Below are positions 8,909 through 16,827 of a DNA stretch of 64,000 bases, one piece after another. This DNA comes from Sphingopyxis witflariensis (lineage in GTDB: Bacteria > Pseudomonadota > Alphaproteobacteria > Sphingomonadales > Sphingomonadaceae), in NCBI RefSeq assembly GCF_002205635.1, contig NZ_NISJ01000008.1:122321-186320 (forward strand), in the 5' to 3' direction. Made by a program: the position numbers and the translations under genes. Every line of letters starts with the position of its first letter. Within the stretch, counting starts at the first letter, position 1. The notes beneath the pieces were generated by a model. That model saw only the letters and a list, made by a program, of their open reading frames with translations. It was not told the DNA's origin and ran no database searches.

Positions 8909-10288
8909 TCAGCACTCCACGACGCTGACCGCAAGCCCGCCTTTCGATGTTTCCTTATATTTGTCGCGCATGTCGCGCCCCGTCTGCAACATTGTTACAA
9001 TGACGGTATCGAGGCTGACCACATGTGTCCCGTCGCCGATCATCGCGATGCGGCTCGCGTCGATCGCCTTGATCGAGCCCATCGCGTTGCGTTCGATGCA
9101 CGGAATCTGGACCAATCCGCCGATCGGATCGCAGGTCAGACCGAGATTATGCTCCATGCCGATTTCAGCGGCATTTTCGACTTGCGCGTTCGTCCCGCCC
9201 AGCGCCGCGGTCAGCCCCGCCGCCGCCATCGAGCAGGCGACCCCGACCTCGCCCTGGCAACCGACTTCGGCGCCCGAGATGCTGGCGTTGCGCTTGTAGA
9301 GCGCGCCGACCGCCCCTGCGGCGAGCAGGAAGGTGCGTACCCCGGCGTTATCGCCGCGATAGCCGCGCCGGTAGAAGCGGATCACCGCCGGAATGATCCC
9401 CGCGGCGCCATTGGTCGGCGCGGTGACGACCTTGCCGCCCGCGGCATTTTCCTCATTCACCGCCATCGCCCACAGATTGATCCAGTCCATCATCGCGAGC
9501 GGGTCGGTCAGATTGGCCTCGTGCCGGTTGCGGATGTCGTCGGCGATCTGCGGCGCGCGGCGCTTGACCTTGAGCCCGCCGGGCAAAATGCCGGTGCTCG
9601 AACAGCCGGCATCGATCGATGCGTCCATCGCATCAGCGATCGCATCAAGCCCGGCCTCGACTTCGGCGAGCGGGCGGTGAACGAGTTCATTTTCGAGCAT
9701 CATTTCGGCGAAGCTCTTGCCCGATGCGGCCCCCATCGAAAGCAGGTCAGCACCCGAGGTGAAAGCGAAGGGCAATGCCACTTCGTCCTCGGCGCCGCGA
9801 CTGTTGCGCCCCGCCTCATCCTCGTCGACGACGAAGCCGCCGCCGATCGAGAAATACATGCGTTTTGCGAGGATCTCGCCGTCGCCGTCGCGTGCGGTGA
9901 AACTTACGGCGTTGCTGTGAAAGGGCTGGCGCTGGCGCATCTGGAAATGCAGGTCGCGCGCCGGCTGGAAACGCACGCGCTGACGCCCGAGCAGATAGAG
10001 ACAGCCTTCGCTTGTCGCACGATCCCAATGCGCACGGATCGCGGTGAGGCTGGTGCTGGCCGGAATCTCGCCCGCCAGACCCGCAACGATCGCGGTGTCG
10101 GCGGCGTGGCCCTTGCCGGTCAGCGCGAGCGAGCCATAAAGATCGGCTTCGACATGCGCGGTGCGATCGAGCAGTTGTTGTTCGTCGAGCCAGACAGTGA
10201 AGCGGCGCGCCGCGACCATGGGACCGACGGTGTGCGAGCTCGAGGGGCCGACACCGATTTTAAAGAGTTCGAAGAGGCTGATCGTCAT
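8909..10288 (-). CDS. sdaA: L-serine ammonia-lyase (iron-sulfur, single chain)
   Basis: 459 aa. It deaminates L-serine to pyruvate and ammonia using a [4Fe-4S] cluster. The N-terminal domain starts [20 protein letters not shown], with the SSSHT substrate loop. Cluster cysteines are visible in [12 protein letters not shown] and in later Cys positions ([14 protein letters not shown]). The chain ends SVVEC: a C-terminal Cys that, in the studied Legionella enzyme, caps the cluster as a fourth ligand. Start 10288 was chosen over upstream codons to match the family N-terminus. Monocistronic, flanked by repeats. Confidence 0.95.
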   Translation of the reverse strand: MTISLFELFKIGVGPSSSHTVGPMVAARRFTVWLDEQQLLDRTAHVEADLYGSLALTGKGHAADTAIVAGLAGEIPASTSLTAIRAHWDRATSEGCLYLLGRQRVRFQPARDLHFQMRQRQPFHSNAVSFTARDGDGEILAKRMYFSIGGGFVVDEDEAGRNSRGAEDEVALPFAFTSGADLLSMGAASGKSFAEMMLENELVHRPLAEVEAGLDAIADAMDASIDAGCSSTGILPGGLKVKRRAPQIADDIRNRHEANLTDPLAMMDWINLWAMAVNEENAAGGKVVTAPTNGAAGIIPAVIRFYRRGYRGDNAGVRTFLLAAGAVGALYKRNASISGAEVGCQGEVGVACSMAAAGLTAALGGTNAQVENAAEIGMEHNLGLTCDPIGGLVQIPCIERNAMGSIKAIDASRIAMIGDGTHVVSLDTVIVTMLQTGRDMRDKYKETSKGGLAVSVVEC

Positions 10289-10363
10289 GGCGGCGCTATA
10301 GGAGAAGCCATGCCATCGGGATAGGCCCGCGCAGGCCAATTTTCGCTACGGCTTGCAATAAAT

Positions 10364-10534
10364 CCTCCCTGTCGCGGAGCGATGGAGAGGGGGACCACCG
10401 AAGGTGGTGGAGGGGCAGCGACCTTGCGTCATTGCCCCTCCGTCAGCGCTGCGCCTCCGACGCAGTTTATCCTGAGCGCCTGCAAGGCAGTCGAAGGGCG
10501 CTGCCACCTCCCCACGGCTGCGCCGCAAGGAGGA
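10364..10534. repeat. Palindromic repeat, family A, copy 1 (carries a nested insert)
   Basis: Begins CCTCCCTGTCGCGGAGCGATGGAG-like, continues accaccgaaggtggtggagggg and ends ccacctccccacggctgcgcc, then aaggagga. Compared with copies at 28163 and 35109 it holds an extra stretch (about 10451-10497) with cctgagcgcctgcaaggcagtcgaagg, which resembles repeat family E. Confidence 0.85.
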
Positions 10535-10542
10535 TCTTCGGC

Positions 10543-11157
10543 TTAGGCCGGGTAGGTCCAGGTCGTGTCGCTTGCGAGATTCTTCGCCGCAAAATCCCAG
10601 TTCAGCAGCTCATCGACCACCGCATCGACATAGGCCGGACGCAGATTCTTGCGGTCGATATAATAGGCATGTTCCCACACATCGATCACGACCAACGGCT
10701 TGATCCCCGTGGTCAGTTCGGTGCCCGCGTCATGCGTATCGGTAACCGACAGCGTGCCGTCGCGCGAGACGAGCCATGCCCAGCCCGACGCGAAATGATT
10801 GACCGCGGTTTCCTTGAGCTTCTTTTTCAGATCGTCGAGCGAGCCGAAATCGCGCTCAATCGCGGCGAGCAGGTCGCCTGCGGGCGCAGTCTTGGTCGGC
10901 GACAGGCTTTCCCAGTAAAAAGCGTGGTTCCACGACTGGGCGGCGTTGTTGAACAGGCCCTTGTTGCCCGCGCCTTCGGCGTGGTGGACGATTTCCTCGA
11001 GCGACTTGTCAGCGAGTTCAGTGCCCTCGATCGCGGCGTTGACCTTGTCGACATAAGCCTTGTGATGCTTGCCGTGATGCGTCGCGAGCGTGTCGGCCGA
11101 AATATGCGGCGCCAGCGCGTCCTGAGCATAAGGCAGGGGAGGATGGGCGATCGTCAT
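10543..11157 (-). CDS. sodB: Superoxide dismutase (Fe/Mn family, Fe type)
   Basis: 204 aa. Metal ligands are in THHGKHHKAYVDK (first His), SWNHAFYW (second His) and DVWEHAYYID (Asp and His). The protein dismutates superoxide in the cytoplasm. The N-terminal PPLPYAQDALAPHISADT is typical of bacterial SodB. ATG 11157 is preferred, but ATG 11172 is also in frame. Fe rather than Mn is inferred from overall resemblance to alphaproteobacterial SodB. Confidence 0.93.
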   Translation of the reverse strand: MTIAHPPLPYAQDALAPHISADTLATHHGKHHKAYVDKVNAAIEGTELADKSLEEIVHHAEGAGNKGLFNNAAQSWNHAFYWESLSPTKTAPAGDLLAAIERDFGSLDDLKKKLKETAVNHFASGWAWLVSRDGTLSVTDTHDAGTELTTGIKPLVVIDVWEHAYYIDRKNLRPAYVDAVVDELLNWDFAAKNLASDTTWTYPA

Positions 11158-11304
11158 GGCAGTCTCCGTCATTATCTTTGAGGGTTCGGGGCCTTTAACT
11201 CGGGATGACCCCATGCGGTTGCAACCCCGGTACGCGGAATTTTTCAGACAAAAGAAGCGTCTCGTCGATCCCCGGCGCACTATGCCGCGCCCATCGGGGA
11301 CGCG

Positions 11305-12843
11305 TCAGGCCTCGCGCCATTTCGCGGGCAACGCGATTTCGCACACCAGCCCGGTCGGTTCCCAATGGCGTTCGATCGTGCCGCCCAGATTGTTGCGCAC
11401 GCTGCGTTCCATCAGCAGCGTACCGAAACTGGTGCGCTCGGGCGGGCCGATCGGACCGCTGCCGCCGCTCTCGGTCCAGGTCAGCCGGAACAGGCGCGGT
11501 TCGCCACCATCGGCATCCTGCGTCCAATGCACCTCGACGCGGCCTTCGTCGCTGACGAGCGCGCCATGTTTGACCGCGTTGGTCGCGAGTTCATTGAACA
11601 GCAGCGCCATCGCAACCAATGCATTTTCGGGAAGCAACAGGTCAGGGCCCGACCAGCGGATGCGCGGAAAGGCCGCCTGAACCTCGCGCATCAGCGCATG
11701 CATCGACCCGGTCATGAAATTGGCGCCGAGCAGCACATTTTGCGCGCGGTTGAGCGCGTCGAGGCGGCTGCTGATCCGCTCGACATAATCATCGACATCG
11801 CGCGCGGCGTGGCGGGTGAGCGAGATGATCGCGCTGACCGTCGCGAACAGGTTGCGCATCCGGTGGTGCAGTTCGCGCATCAGCAGATTGGCATTTTCCT
11901 GCCGGCTTTTCTGTTCGGTGATGTCGACATTGATCCCGGTCAGCATCGCATCGTTCGACCGGACATCCCAGTCGCCGCGCCCGGCGATCCAGCGCACCCC
12001 GCGTTCGGGATGCATGATACGATATTCGGTCGCATAGGGGGTGCCGTTCGCGATCGATTCGCCCAGCACCGCCGCCACCGCATCGCGGTCGTCGGCGTGG
12101 ACGCGGGCGAGGAAGCCGTTGATGTCCGCGAGCGCCGTCTCGAAATCGGCGCCCCACAGGTCAGCGACGGCGCCGCGCCAGGTCAGTCCTTCGGTCCTGG
12201 GATCGACCTGCCAAGTCGCCACTCCTGAAAAATCGAGCGCCCGTTCGAGCATCTGGCGTGCGTCATCGCGTTCGGCAGCGGTCCGGCGCAGATCGGCCTC
12301 GGCCATGATGATCGCCGCGAAATCGCCGAGCCGCGCCAGTTCATGCCCGGTCAGCGCCGGCCGCTCCTTGCGGTCGATCACGCACAGCGTACCCAGGATC
12401 GCGCCATTATAGGCGCGCAGCGGCATCCCGGCATAGAAGCGGATGGCCGGATCGCCGGTGACGAGCGGATTGTCCCGAAAGCGCGGATCGCCGACGACGT
12501 CGGTAACGACCAGCGGTTCGCCATCGGCCAGAACATACTGGCAAAAACTGATTTCGCGCGGGGTTTCGGTGACGCCGAGGCCGTGCGCCGACTTGAACCA
12601 CTGGCGGCAGTCGTCGACCAACGACACGAGCGCGATCGGCGCGTCGAACAGGTCGGCGACCAGCTTCGTCACCCGGTCGAACGCCGGCTCCGGCGCCGTA
12701 TCCAAGATGCGATATTCGCGAAGCGTATCGAGCCGCAGACGTTCGGCCTGTGCTGCCCCCCTGTCACCGCCGTCCGCCAAATGCCGCCCCTTGCTCGCTT
12801 GTGATGCGGTTGCATCCTTATTCATCCGGGGCAGCTGTGCCAT
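11305..12843 (-). CDS. HWE-family sensor histidine kinase with GAF and PAS domains
   Basis: 512 aa, no membrane segment, so a cytoplasmic sensor. Domain order is GAF (about 52-185, FDAPIALVSLVDD ... ICV-type end), PAS/PAC (about 200-310, ending INVDITEQK), then dimerisation/phosphoacceptor RELHHRMRN (His327) and an ATPase domain with N-box FNELATNAVKHGAL and the WxE signature LTWTESGG that defines HWE kinases. Start 12843 has AGGA about 10 bases upstream. It is divergent from phyR, and HWE/HisKA_2 kinases are the known phosphodonors of PhyR, so it is a strong candidate PhyR-activating kinase. Confidence 0.88.
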   Translation of the reverse strand: MAQLPRMNKDATASQASKGRHLADGGDRGAAQAERLRLDTLREYRILDTAPEPAFDRVTKLVADLFDAPIALVSLVDDCRQWFKSAHGLGVTETPREISFCQYVLADGEPLVVTDVVGDPRFRDNPLVTGDPAIRFYAGMPLRAYNGAILGTLCVIDRKERPALTGHELARLGDFAAIIMAEADLRRTAAERDDARQMLERALDFSGVATWQVDPRTEGLTWRGAVADLWGADFETALADINGFLARVHADDRDAVAAVLGESIANGTPYATEYRIMHPERGVRWIAGRGDWDVRSNDAMLTGINVDITEQKSRQENANLLMRELHHRMRNLFATVSAIISLTRHAARDVDDYVERISSRLDALNRAQNVLLGANFMTGSMHALMREVQAAFPRIRWSGPDLLLPENALVAMALLFNELATNAVKHGALVSDEGRVEVHWTQDADGGEPRLFRLTWTESGGSGPIGPPERTSFGTLLMERSVRNNLGGTIERHWEPTGLVCEIALPAKWREA

Positions 12844-12971
12844 GAATATGGTTCCTGCAAAAGCACCCTCGCCACATGGCTTGCGCGCTGGCTTCACTGC
12901 GTCCCGCCCGAGTCTACGCGCCATGACATGACAAGTTGCAGTCATTCGGGCCGTCTCTTGCCCCTTTGCCC

Positions 12972-12997
12972 GGAACCCGATTGCTCCGGGGCGCGTA
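12972..12997 (+). promoter_or_regulatory. Candidate EcfG-dependent promoter of phyR
   Basis: GGAAC (12972-12976), 17 bases, then CGTA (12994-12997). This is one base from the EcfG consensus GGAAC-N16/17-CGTT. It lies 29 bases before the phyR start, which has its own SD (gggagg 13013-13018). Autoregulation of phyR by EcfG is known in related bacteria. Confidence 0.55.
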
Positions 12998-13025
12998 TGA
13001 CATAATATCAACGGGAGGATCCTAA

Positions 13026-13820
13026 ATGCCATTGGGCGAAGAAATCCGCGGGCACCTGCCCTTCCTGCGCCGCTACGCACGCGCGCTGACCGGCAGCCAG
13101 CATCATGGCGACAATTTTGTTCACACGACGCTGGAGGTCATCGTTGCGGCGCCGGACGAGTTCAATGTCGGCAACGGAACGCGAATCGATCTCTATCGTC
13201 ATTTTCACCGCATCTGGGAAAGCGCCTTTATCGAAGACGGCGAGGGCAGCGACGATGGCGAAGACCCGCTCGTCCGCGCCGCCAACCGCCGCCTCGCGCG
13301 CATCACCCCGCTCGGGCGACAGATTTTGTTGCTGACCGCACTCGAAGGTTTTTCGGTCGAGGAGGCTGCGATCATCACCGGCACCGACGTCGCGACGGTC
13401 GAAGGCCTGCTTGCCGAAGCGGTCGGTGATCTCGATCGCGAATCGCGCACATCGGTGCTGATCATCGAGGATGAGCCGCTGATCGCGATGGAACTCGAAG
13501 CGATCGTCCGCGCGCTCGGCCACAAGGTGGCGGGCATCGCGACGACGCATGAGGATGCCGTCGCGGCGTTCGCGGCAACCGACGCGGGCCTCATCCTCGC
13601 CGATATCCAGCTCGCTGACGGATCGTCGGGAATCGATGCGGTGGAAGATATATTGGCGCTGGCACCCGTTCCGGCGATCTTTATCACCGCCTTTCCCGAA
13701 CGACTGCTCACCGGCCACCGGGTCGAACCGACCTTCCTGATTTCCAAGCCTTTCCGCGAAAACACCGTGCGCGCGGCGATCAGCCAGAGCCTGCTCTTCA
13801 CGCCGCAGCTTGCGGCATAG
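13026..13820 (+). CDS. phyR: General stress response regulator PhyR (sigma-like plus receiver)
   Basis: 264 aa. Residues 1-135 form an EcfG-like sigma mimic (regions 2 and 4, e.g. RRYARALTGSQHHGDNFV and LTALEGFSVEEAAIITG). Residues 142-260 are a receiver domain with acidic pocket E148-D150, phospho-acceptor Asp193 in LILADIQLADG, the FATGUY-type motif FITAFPERLLTG and Lys241. When phosphorylated, the sigma-like domain binds the anti-sigma NepR and frees EcfG. It sits between a divergent HWE kinase and the nepR-ecfG pair, the classic arrangement. Confidence 0.96.
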   Translation: MPLGEEIRGHLPFLRRYARALTGSQHHGDNFVHTTLEVIVAAPDEFNVGNGTRIDLYRHFHRIWESAFIEDGEGSDDGEDPLVRAANRRLARITPLGRQILLLTALEGFSVEEAAIITGTDVATVEGLLAEAVGDLDRESRTSVLIIEDEPLIAMELEAIVRALGHKVAGIATTHEDAVAAFAATDAGLILADIQLADGSSGIDAVEDILALAPVPAIFITAFPERLLTGHRVEPTFLISKPFRENTVRAAISQSLLFTPQLAA

Positions 13821-13832
13821 CAGTCCCCCTTC

Positions 13833-13856
13833 TCCCCTCCCGCCCGCGGGAGGGGA
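13833..13856. terminator. Bidirectional hairpin between phyR and the second sigma gene
   Basis: TCCCCTCCCGC (13833-13843) pairs with GCGGGAGGGGA (13846-13856). It lies between convergent genes and can serve both. Core identical to repeat family B arms. Confidence 0.55.
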
Positions 13857-13878
13857 AGCACGTCAACCAAGACCAGCC

Positions 13879-14433
13879 CTAGTCCCCGCTCGGGCCGTTC
13901 GCGGTGAGCTCATCGACATCGTGCATGATCGCGGCAAATGCCTCGCTTCCCGGGGCGAGGTCATCGCTACGTAGCGGCATCGTCCCGCTGTCCAAAATCA
14001 CCTGCAGCGCGATGCGCCCGCGCGACACGCGGCTTTTCATCGTGCCGACCGCGCAGCCGCAGATCTCGGCGCCCTCTTCGTAACTCAGCCCGCCGGCCCC
14101 GATCAGCACCAGCGCCTCGCGCTGATCGACCGGCAGCATCAGCAGCGCGCGCTGCACATCGGCGAGGTGGAGGCTGTCGTCCTGATCGTCGGGGGCGACC
14201 AGCAATCGCTCGGCGGCCTGCTCGTCATATTCGGCGGTGAATTTCTTGCGCCGCATCTGCGACAGGAAGCAATTGCGCAGGATGACGAAGGCCCAGCTCT
14301 TCATGCTCGACGGCCCCGGCACATATTGCGCGCGCGCCTTCCATGCCTTCAGCATCGTTTCCTGGACCAGATCATCGGCGAGGTCGGCATTGCCACAGAG
14401 GCTGCGACCAAAGGCGCGCAAGTGCGGCAGCAT
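13879..14433 (-). CDS. EcfG-like ECF sigma factor, second paralogue
   Basis: 184 aa from the first ATG. Region 2 is NADLADDLVQETMLKAWKAR ... FVILRNCFLSQMRRKKF, and region 4 is LPVDQREALVLIGAGGLSYE then GTMKSRVSRGR. It is close to the canonical EcfG at 14931-15566. Homology continues upstream of ATG 14433 in the same frame (DDDSFKRELAA before MLPHLRAFGRSL) back to a TAG near 14498, but no ATG, GTG or TTG occurs in that stretch. The true start is therefore uncertain: either an internal ATG or a non-standard codon. Likely a second general-stress sigma sharing NepR control. Confidence 0.85.
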   Translation of the reverse strand: MLPHLRAFGRSLCGNADLADDLVQETMLKAWKARAQYVPGPSSMKSWAFVILRNCFLSQMRRKKFTAEYDEQAAERLLVAPDDQDDSLHLADVQRALLMLPVDQREALVLIGAGGLSYEEGAEICGCAVGTMKSRVSRGRIALQVILDSGTMPLRSDDLAPGSEAFAAIMHDVDELTANGPSGD

Positions 14434-14643
14434 GGCCGCCAGCTCGCGCTTGAAGCTGTCATCGTCGAGGGGTTGGGGTATTAAATCGCTGATAAACTAA
14501 CCTTTGTTGCGAAATTCTCTATCATTGACGCCGTACAGGCTTAGCGCCTCGTTCGGCCGATGCAAAGCCTAAGCACAAATCGCTGTCTCCATCCGCGACT
14601 GTGCCCTCCCCGCAACACTATATCGCAAAATTAAGGAACGGCG

Positions 14644-14668
14644 GGAACTTGCGCCCTCTTGTGTCGTT
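14644..14668 (+). promoter_or_regulatory. Perfect EcfG promoter of nepR-ecfG
   Basis: GGAAC (14644-14648), 16 bases, CGTT (14665-14668), an exact match to the consensus for the general-stress sigma. The ATG of nepR (14677) follows only 8 bases after CGTT, so transcription would begin at or just before the start codon. Confidence 0.8.
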
Positions 14669-14676
14669 GCTTCGAC

Positions 14677-14931
14677 ATGGCAACCCACGGCAACAACAGG
14701 ATCAACGGCAAAGGCGGCCTGCACGCGGCAACCGATGCCTCGCGCCGAGCGCTGGGAAGTTTTCCCGGCACCGGTGGCGATCAGTGGCATCGCACGCTGA
14801 CCGGGCGCCAGTCGCCCGAACCGGTCAGCGCCAAGCTGCGCATGATCTATGGCAATATCGTTGCCGAAAAGCTGCCCGACAATATGCTCGACCTTCTGTC
14901 CCAACTCGACCAGAAAAGCCCGAAGCAGTAA
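14677..14931 (+). CDS. nepR: Anti-sigma factor NepR
   Basis: 84 aa. The C-terminal core SAKLRMIYGNIVAEKLPDNM followed by LDLLSQLDQ is the NepR helix pair that clamps EcfG region 2/4 or the PhyR sigma-like domain. The N-terminal 40 residues are Gly/Ala/Arg rich and probably disordered, as in other NepR proteins. ATG 14677 is chosen because ATG 14659 lies inside the EcfG promoter. The stop TAA shares its last base with the ecfG ATG (TAATG), so the anti-sigma and sigma are translationally coupled. Confidence 0.93.
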   Translation: MATHGNNRINGKGGLHAATDASRRALGSFPGTGGDQWHRTLTGRQSPEPVSAKLRMIYGNIVAEKLPDNMLDLLSQLDQKSPKQ

Positions 14932-15566
14932 TGACCCGCGCGACCGCTGCGACGCAGGCGGAGGCTGGCACCAGCCTCGCCGACAGCGAATTCAAGACGC
15001 TCCTCGCCAACGTCATCCCTCATTTGCGCGCCTATGGCCGCAGCCTGTCGGGCAGCGCTGACCTCGCCGACGATCTGACGCAGGACACGATGGTCAAGGC
15101 ATGGGCGTCGCGCGATCGCTTCGAACGCGGCACTTCGATCAAGGCATGGACCTTCGTCATCCTGCGCAACACCTTCCTGTCGCAGATGCGCCGCAACAAA
15201 TTTCGCGGCGAATATGACGAGAGCGCCGTCGAACGCACGCTGTCGACCCCCGCCAGCCAGGAAGACAGCGGCGAAATGGCCGACTTGCAGCGTGGATTGA
15301 TGGAATTGCCGCAGGACCAGCGCGAAGCGCTGATCCTCGTCGGCGCGGGCGGCATGTCTTATGAGGAAGCCGCGCAAATCTGCGACTGCGCGCTCGGCAC
15401 GATGAAAAGCCGCGTGTCGCGCGCGCGCGCCGCGTTGGAAGAGATTATGACCAGCGGGCAATTTTCGCAGAAGCGCGCCGATGCGCCGCCCGCCAGCGAG
15501 GCGATGGACGCAATCATGGACAGCGTCGAGACGATCGCCGCGCGGCGCGAGGCCGAGGGCCGCTGA
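14931..15566 (+). CDS. ecfG: General stress ECF sigma factor EcfG
   Basis: 211 aa. Region 2: SADLADDLTQDTMVKAWASR and FVILRNTFLSQMRRNKFRGE. Region 4: LPQDQREALILVGAGGMSYE and ALGTMKSRVSRARAALEEIM. It directs RNA polymerase to GGAAC-N16/17-CGTT promoters, is held by NepR and released by phosphorylated PhyR. Start overlaps the nepR stop. The C-terminal tail after region 4 (about 40 residues with repeated Ala/Glu) is poorly conserved relative to the paralogue but both contain a SEA(M/F)xAIM segment. Confidence 0.95.
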   Translation: MTRATAATQAEAGTSLADSEFKTLLANVIPHLRAYGRSLSGSADLADDLTQDTMVKAWASRDRFERGTSIKAWTFVILRNTFLSQMRRNKFRGEYDESAVERTLSTPASQEDSGEMADLQRGLMELPQDQREALILVGAGGMSYEEAAQICDCALGTMKSRVSRARAALEEIMTSGQFSQKRADAPPASEAMDAIMDSVETIAARREAEGR

Positions 15567-15648
15567 GGCGCACGATCATCCGCTCGACTTTGCCATGCCG
15601 ACGCGCCAAAATGGCGCATCCATTCTCTCAGCAAAGCGAGTTCCCCCG

Positions 15649-16827
15649 ATGATGAAGCTCCCTGCTCTCGTGCTGTCCGCCACGATGGTCATCGCCGCCT
15701 GTTCGGCGGGCACGACCAGCAGCAACGCTGCGCCAGCCGATACTGCGAAACTCGACGCCTCGGGCGCACAGCCCGCTACCCCGGTCGCCAATGCGCCGTT
15801 CACGGTGCAGGATGTCGCGCATTTCAAGGAACCGTGGGCGATGGCGTTCATCCCCGGCACCCGCCTCGCGCTCGTCACCGAAAAGGCGGGCAAGCTCAAA
15901 CTCTGGCAAGAGGGCGGCGCGGTGCTTGATGTCGCGGGCGTGCCGAGCGTCGCCTATGGCGGTCAGGGCGGCTTCGGCGACGTCATTCTCGCACCCGACT
16001 TTGCGACCAGCGGCCACATCTATCTGAGCTGGGTCGAGGCGGGCGACGGCGGCACCTTCGGCGCCGTGGTCGCGCGCGCCAAACTCGAACAGGGTGACGC
16101 GCCAAAGCTGACGGGCCTCCAGACCATCTGGACCCAGAGCCCCAAGGTCACCGGCCGCGGCCATTTCTCGCACCGCCTCGCTTTCTCGCCCGACGGCAAA
16201 TATCTGTTTATCGGGTCAGGCGAGCGCCAGAAATTCGACCCCGCGCAGGATATGGATGCCAATCTCGGCAAGATCCTCCGGCTGAACCCCGACGGCAGCA
16301 TCCCCACCGACAATCCCTTTGCGGATCGGGGCGGCGTCGCGGCGCAAATCTGGTCGCTCGGCCATCGCAACATCCTCGGCCTCTCCTTCGACGGCAGCGG
16401 CAAGCTGTGGAATCAGGAAATGGGGCCGAAGGGCGGCGACGAGGTCAATCTGGTCGAGGCGAAAGCCAATTACGGCTATCCGATCGTCTCGAACGGCGAC
16501 CATTATGACGGCAAGACCATTCCCGACCACCCAACCCGGCCCGAATTCGCCGCGCCGAAACTCTGGTGGAACCCGTCGGTCTCGCCAGGCGGGCTCGTCT
16601 GGTATGGCGGCGAGGTCTATCCCGGCTGGAAGAACAGCCTGCTCATGGGCGCCCTGTCGGGCGAGGGGCTCATTCGCATGGCCATCGATGGCGACACGCT
16701 CCACAAATCGGACCGCTGGGACCTCGGCACCCGCATCCGCGAAGTAGAGGTCCGCGACGACGGCACCGTCTGGCTGCTCACCGACGGCGAGGACGGCAAG
16801 CTGGTGAAGCTCGTCCCGAAGCAGTGA
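15649..16827 (+). CDS. PQQ-dependent soluble aldose-sugar dehydrogenase, lipoprotein
   Basis: 392 aa. The N-terminus is a lipoprotein signal with lipobox VIAAC (Cys18). A low-complexity linker of about 30 residues precedes the GSDH six-bladed propeller, from about residue 50 (EPWAMAFIPGTRLALVTEKA) onward. Catalytic-type elements include GGQGGFGDV, GRGHFSHRLAFSPDGKY and LWNQEMGPKGGDEVN. Homologous to E. coli YliI/Asd, which oxidises aldose sugars in the periplasm with PQQ. No PQQ biosynthesis genes are in the window. ATG 15652 is an alternative start. The stop overlaps the GTG of the next gene. Confidence 0.9.
   Translation: MMKLPALVLSATMVIAACSAGTTSSNAAPADTAKLDASGAQPATPVANAPFTVQDVAHFKEPWAMAFIPGTRLALVTEKAGKLKLWQEGGAVLDVAGVPSVAYGGQGGFGDVILAPDFATSGHIYLSWVEAGDGGTFGAVVARAKLEQGDAPKLTGLQTIWTQSPKVTGRGHFSHRLAFSPDGKYLFIGSGERQKFDPAQDMDANLGKILRLNPDGSIPTDNPFADRGGVAAQIWSLGHRNILGLSFDGSGKLWNQEMGPKGGDEVNLVEAKANYGYPIVSNGDHYDGKTIPDHPTRPEFAAPKLWWNPSVSPGGLVWYGGEVYPGWKNSLLMGALSGEGLIRMAIDGDTLHKSDRWDLGTRIREVEVRDDGTVWLLTDGEDGKLVKLVPKQ

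Noticed and set aside
13821..13878. CRISPR-like or phage attachment site
   Set aside because: Only one GC hairpin, explained as a terminator or repeat B relic; no spacer structure.
14659..14676. NepR start at ATG 14659
   Set aside because: This codon lies inside the EcfG -10 region and would not be in an EcfG-driven transcript.
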